From the NCBI GenBank assembly GCA_026874595.1, contig CM049320.1, positions 12,580,488-12,644,487 on the forward strand: a stretch of DNA of 64,000 bases. Reading direction: 5' to 3'. Shown piece by piece: positions 60,423 to 64,000 of this stretch. Within the stretch, counting starts at the first letter, position 1; the number at the start of each line of letters is the position of its first letter. The DNA is from Sipunculus nudus (Eukaryota > Annelida > Sipuncula > Golfingiida > Sipunculidae). A program made the translations under genes and the position numbers. The notes beneath the pieces are model-generated. The model did no database searches. It had not been told where the DNA came from and worked only from the letters and a program-made list of their open reading frames with translations.

Positions 60423-61779
60423 TCGTGATGAGCAACATTTCTTGGAAGTATGATAAACAATCATTTCTTTCCGATTATGGTTTCTGGCACCAGCGTTGAT
60501 GGACGACAGGCGCCTGAGGTGCCAAAACTGAGAGCGTAGAAACACCATATATATTTGAAAGTTGGATACACTGGAACGTATTATAATGTACAATGACTGC
60601 GTGCATGTTCATTAATGTATACCCCAAAAGCTATACTATATCGGGGTATTGTGATCATTTATGATATTTTAATTTTCCTCGATATCGTCTGTTGTTTCCA
60701 TAATTTTATTTTTTAAATGCCTGATAGGCCTGTTATGGCAGCAACAGGTTATGAGAGCCACCTCGCGAAAAAAAAATCTTCAAAAACTTTGAAAGCTTTC
60801 ATGCTAACTCAATCCAAGTTAGAAGTTCTAAAAAGATTTTTACGTGCCCACTGTGTAAGAAGTGTAAATCAAAGGGACCGACGTATAATGATGTGCGGTA
60901 TCATTTTTGTTTCACTCGAGCGCTCACGTTATATCTTGCCTGCGCACGCGATTGCTATCTCTTGCACGCCCTTCAGTATATCTCGGGTGTACCTATAGTT
61001 TACAGTATGTATATACCAGTATGCCATTACAAACTTATTTAGCCTATATTCCATTACAATGTCTAATGACTCATAGCCGTATTTAAGTGAATATTTTTTT
61101 ATTTATTTTTCATTTTCGCTCTCTTCCATTGTAGCCATTCTTGAGCATTTTCTCTACTATGTTATATATTTATATTACAGAAAAATAATCAGCAGAAAAG
61201 TAGATTTGCAAAGGTGGAATAGCCTGGACGTAATATTTTCTTTCCCATATGTGGGGATGTAATGAACACGGATTTAGAAAGCGCGGCGTTGCCTTGTGTC
61301 TGGTCATTCGTACCACCTTGCTGGCTAAATTGGATGTGTCGGAGGGGCGACTCGGGGCTGTTTAAACAGACACATACGGTGGTAGTGTACGACTTGCACG
61401 TAATAAGAAAAGGAGGCAGACCAGGACCCAGGGGACCCCCGGCCGACTTTGTTTGAGCCGTACGTTCCGCAGTAAGACATGATCAAGTCTGTTTTATCGT
61501 TACAAGCTCGCCCACGACGTTCTGTCTTAAAGAAGGGGTCCGCACAGGAAACATGAGCTGCGCCCTGCTAATCTATTTTACATGCTGAGGTGTGTAGAAT
61601 ACCAGAAGATGCCGTATACTCTGGCGCTTCGGTGAGGCTGGTGGTGGGAATGGACAGAAGTAATCTTTATAACACACACACGAACACACCCACATACGCA
61701 CAAAGACTATACACATCTACTTAACTGTGTCCAATTCAGTTCTGTCACTATCCTAGAGCGTAACTTCATTCACAGCAAG

Positions 61780-61945
61780 TGTGTGTGTGTGTGTGTGGTT
61801 TTATTTATTTATTTATTTATTTTTTTTTTTTTGGGGGGGGGGGGGTCGACTGTGTGCATGTGTGTGACTGTGTGTGTGTGTGTGTGTGGGGGGGGGGGGG
61901 GGTTATGTGTGTAACACTTCTGCCAACATAAACTGGGGGGGGGGG
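61780..61945. repeat. Compound simple-repeat block (GT, TTTA, poly-T, poly-G)
   Basis: In order: (GT)n, (ATTT)n, about 12 T, about 13 G, (TG)n, about 14 G, then 13 G at about 61935. The Pro/His-rich frame read on the minus strand is a by-product. Confidence 0.9.
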
Positions 61946-62265
61946 GTAGAGGGTCACAGCCCGGTGGGTTTTCTCTGTTGGAGAAGAGCTTGGCTGTAAA
62001 AAGTTGTTTCAGGGTGGACATTCTGTATGCAGACGGAACTGAGCAGGATACACCGACAGAGGGCGCACTCTATGATCTCACCTATTCTTATGTCGGACTG
62101 TGAAGAGCCATTCCGTATTATTGTCAAATACGTGTTGTATAACTATATAACCATGTTCCCGTTCTAGCGGGCAGAGCTGAACTATGATGTAACCAGCGAG
62201 TTGGTTTACCGTGACGCACAAATTAAATCTGTCATCCTTGATTCGTGTGTTTCTTGCGCTTGCGG

Positions 62266-62274
62266 TATATATAA

Positions 62275-62325
<51 letters not shown>

Positions 62326-62338
62326 AACACACACACAC
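62266..62338. repeat. (TA)n-(CA)n microsatellite
   Basis: ATATAAATATATAAATA followed by alternating AT and then an ACACAAACACACA tail. Confidence 0.95.
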
Positions 62339-63948
62339 AAAGTTTAATCAGGATCCTGGTAACACTCCGCATCTGATGATCATGAATCAATGCTGGCGGA
62401 GTTATATATAATGTTTCGATCTGTCACTGTTTTCTAGTTCAGTATACATTAACAGACATTTATACTTTAATACACACATTTGCCAAATTCATGTAAGTGG
62501 AAGCATTTCCTTCTAATCTACAGTGTCGCTGTGGGGTCATTCTTTCTGCTGATATCAAGACTGGCTGTGGACCAAGCTGCAGCGGGAAAAAATCACGTGG
62601 TTGTCACCATGTCATCGGAATCGCGTTGAATTCTGACTAAACCAACTGAGGTGTTGGAGCTTTGAACCCTGAGGTGTGGGTGCATGCTTTAAACCAGGAG
62701 TTATTTTTTTTTTGCGCAGTCTCGACCAATATATATAGGAACAGGTGACCGTACATTTTCATAAAATATCCCATTTCAATCTGTAAAACAAAGCTTGTCT
62801 CTCTAACGTCTTTCTGTCGCATCCATGCTTAGAAAAGGGTACACGTAAATGCACGGGCAAGTTGAAACCGAGCTGATAGTCTGATATTACCGAATACATA
62901 TTTATGTCTCATACGGCCTAACATTTCACTCCTGTGATATATATGAACAGGCTTTGTACAGCTATTCGTTAAAGTATAACCCACCCACCCGACAAAAAAA
63001 CAAAACACAAACACATGTTCATGCACAGTTTATATACAGGTTCATTTATATATAAGTTCATCCTATCTGCTATATCCCATGCATGCATGCATGAATAGTG
63101 CCGATTCATTCCTGTTAGGGTTAAAAGCGGTACACCCTTCTGTTGAAGACCTTGGCCAGGGGTCTTCGCGTTTTATTAATAAGAACCAATATTGTTGTAT
63201 ATCAAATCACTCACCGCACGTAACAGCACGTCATATACATATACAATATATTGAATACCTTTACCATACGTAATATAAAGGCACGTCATGTACAACATAA
63301 TGTTGAACATGTTAGTTTGTATATCGCATTCATTATTATTATTTTCATAACATTTAGATTTTTATTAATATTCCGATAATATTCCCGGTATTATATCTTA
63401 TGTAGCCATTCGGGGTCGGGGATGGGGGTTAAACCATATATATATCCAAACACTGTAACTCCGCGATGATATATCCTATAAGGATATCTGCATGAATGGA
63501 GAGTCATTTGTTTGTCAGTTCGATTATCACGTCACTCGGCAGTTGGTCCATGCATGAGAACTGAGCTGGGTATCTCGGTTATTGGAATTGCAGTATCTAT
63601 GCATAATTAATATGTCTGGGAAATGGAAATGTCTGTTTTTCATCAGCCTGCGTGCCACCTCTCCAGCAAAACCTGTGTTAATGCCAGTTACTCTCTCCCA
63701 CTGCCGGATCTATTCTTGTTTACATTTGAATAAATATGTATATAACCGCCCCAGGCCGTCCGCCCGGATCCGATCATTCAAACATCAGTTTGTTAGTATA
63801 TGACTGGAATATCCATGCGTGGATATCTGTATTTTAATGCATCTATCAGAGTTAGCTTTATATTCTTTTTCTCTTCACAAGTAAAGCTACATATATCTGG
63901 TCATAAGCCTCTATATATTGTTTTTATTGCTTATTCTTACCACAAAGA

Positions 63949-63950
<2 letters not shown>
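62339..63950. other. Noncoding sequence, no gene recognised
   Basis: Short frames at 62637, 62829, 63079 and 63582 have no domain. 63464-63490 holds a small inverted pair ATATCCT/AGGATAT. Nothing further is supported. Confidence 0.45.

Positions 63951-64000
<50 letters not shown>
63951..64000. repeat. (CT)n microsatellite, truncated by window end
   Basis: Pure CT dinucleotide repeat of 50 bp that continues past the window. Confidence 0.97.

Larger units (their letters stand above)
60061..62265. other. Noncoding CpG-containing sequence with simple repeats
   Basis: 60061-60350 and 61200-61650 are complex and CpG-rich. The frame at 60717-60998 (93 codons, Lys/Ser-rich start) has no recognised family and no splice support. 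The simple-sequence blocks are listed separately. No gene is called. Confidence 0.45.

Noticed and set aside
59915..60593. Minus-strand frames with long Ile-Tyr repeats
   Set aside because: They are translations of (TA)n microsatellites; the same applies at 3563, 48042, 59279 and 62078.

Overview
This window looks like animal nuclear DNA, most likely from a mollusc and possibly a bivalve. The grounds are AT-rich sequence full of (TA)n, (CT)n and (GT)n microsatellites, GT-AG splice signals, tRNA-derived SINE heads, a Ty3-type LTR element, and dispersed repeats that look (from memory) like mollusc families. Nothing resembles a bacterial operon, an rRNA gene or a CRISPR array. The host assignment is an inference.

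Only one coding segment is firmly recognisable: a 3'-terminal exon on the + strand at 37646-37896. It encodes the last U1/JAZ-type C2H2 zinc finger and C-terminus of a ZMAT3 (Wig-1)-like double-stranded-RNA-binding zinc-finger protein. No upstream finger exon was found in the 37.6 kb before it. That stretch is therefore probably long intron, or intron plus undetected small exons. Nearly all other open frames are short, unconserved-looking, or translations of microsatellites.

Layout. 1-360 is a degenerate ~45-bp tandem repeat. 361-21800 is AT-rich noncoding DNA with islands of more complex sequence, a 520-bp tandem duplication that starts at a consensus splice donor (6938-7977), a dispersed repeat with DR1 sites (10130-10640), a degenerate ~23-bp repeat (15190-15680) and a PIF/Harbinger-like MITE with a TTA target duplication (17681-17874). 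21812-24101 is a ~52-copy, 44-bp minisatellite with a 482-bp higher-order period. 24.1-37.6 kb is very CpG-poor and holds a 635-bp tandem duplication (31731-33000), a 134-bp duplication and SINE heads. 37.6-38.4 kb is the ZMAT3-like terminal exon and 3' UTR.

Near 42.4-43.6 kb the composition changes sharply: CpG goes from almost absent to common. This is consistent with a methylated, transcribed gene body giving way to unmethylated intergenic DNA. Two hairpins with perfect 14-15-bp stems (43.05 and 46.56 kb) lie at or just past the boundary. 49.05-50.34 kb is a multi-unit dispersed repeat with a terminal hairpin. 53105-56571 is a complete, very young, non-autonomous LTR retrotransposon: 852-bp LTRs with one difference seen, a tRNA-Leu-type primer site, a polypurine tract and a target duplication. 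58-62.4 kb is dense in (TA)n tracts and MITE-like, poly-G-bearing repeats. The window ends inside a (CT)n tract.

The most noteworthy items are the young non-autonomous LTR element, the higher-order minisatellite whose every unit carries a splice-acceptor-like and a GATA-like motif, the CpG boundary and the two hairpins.
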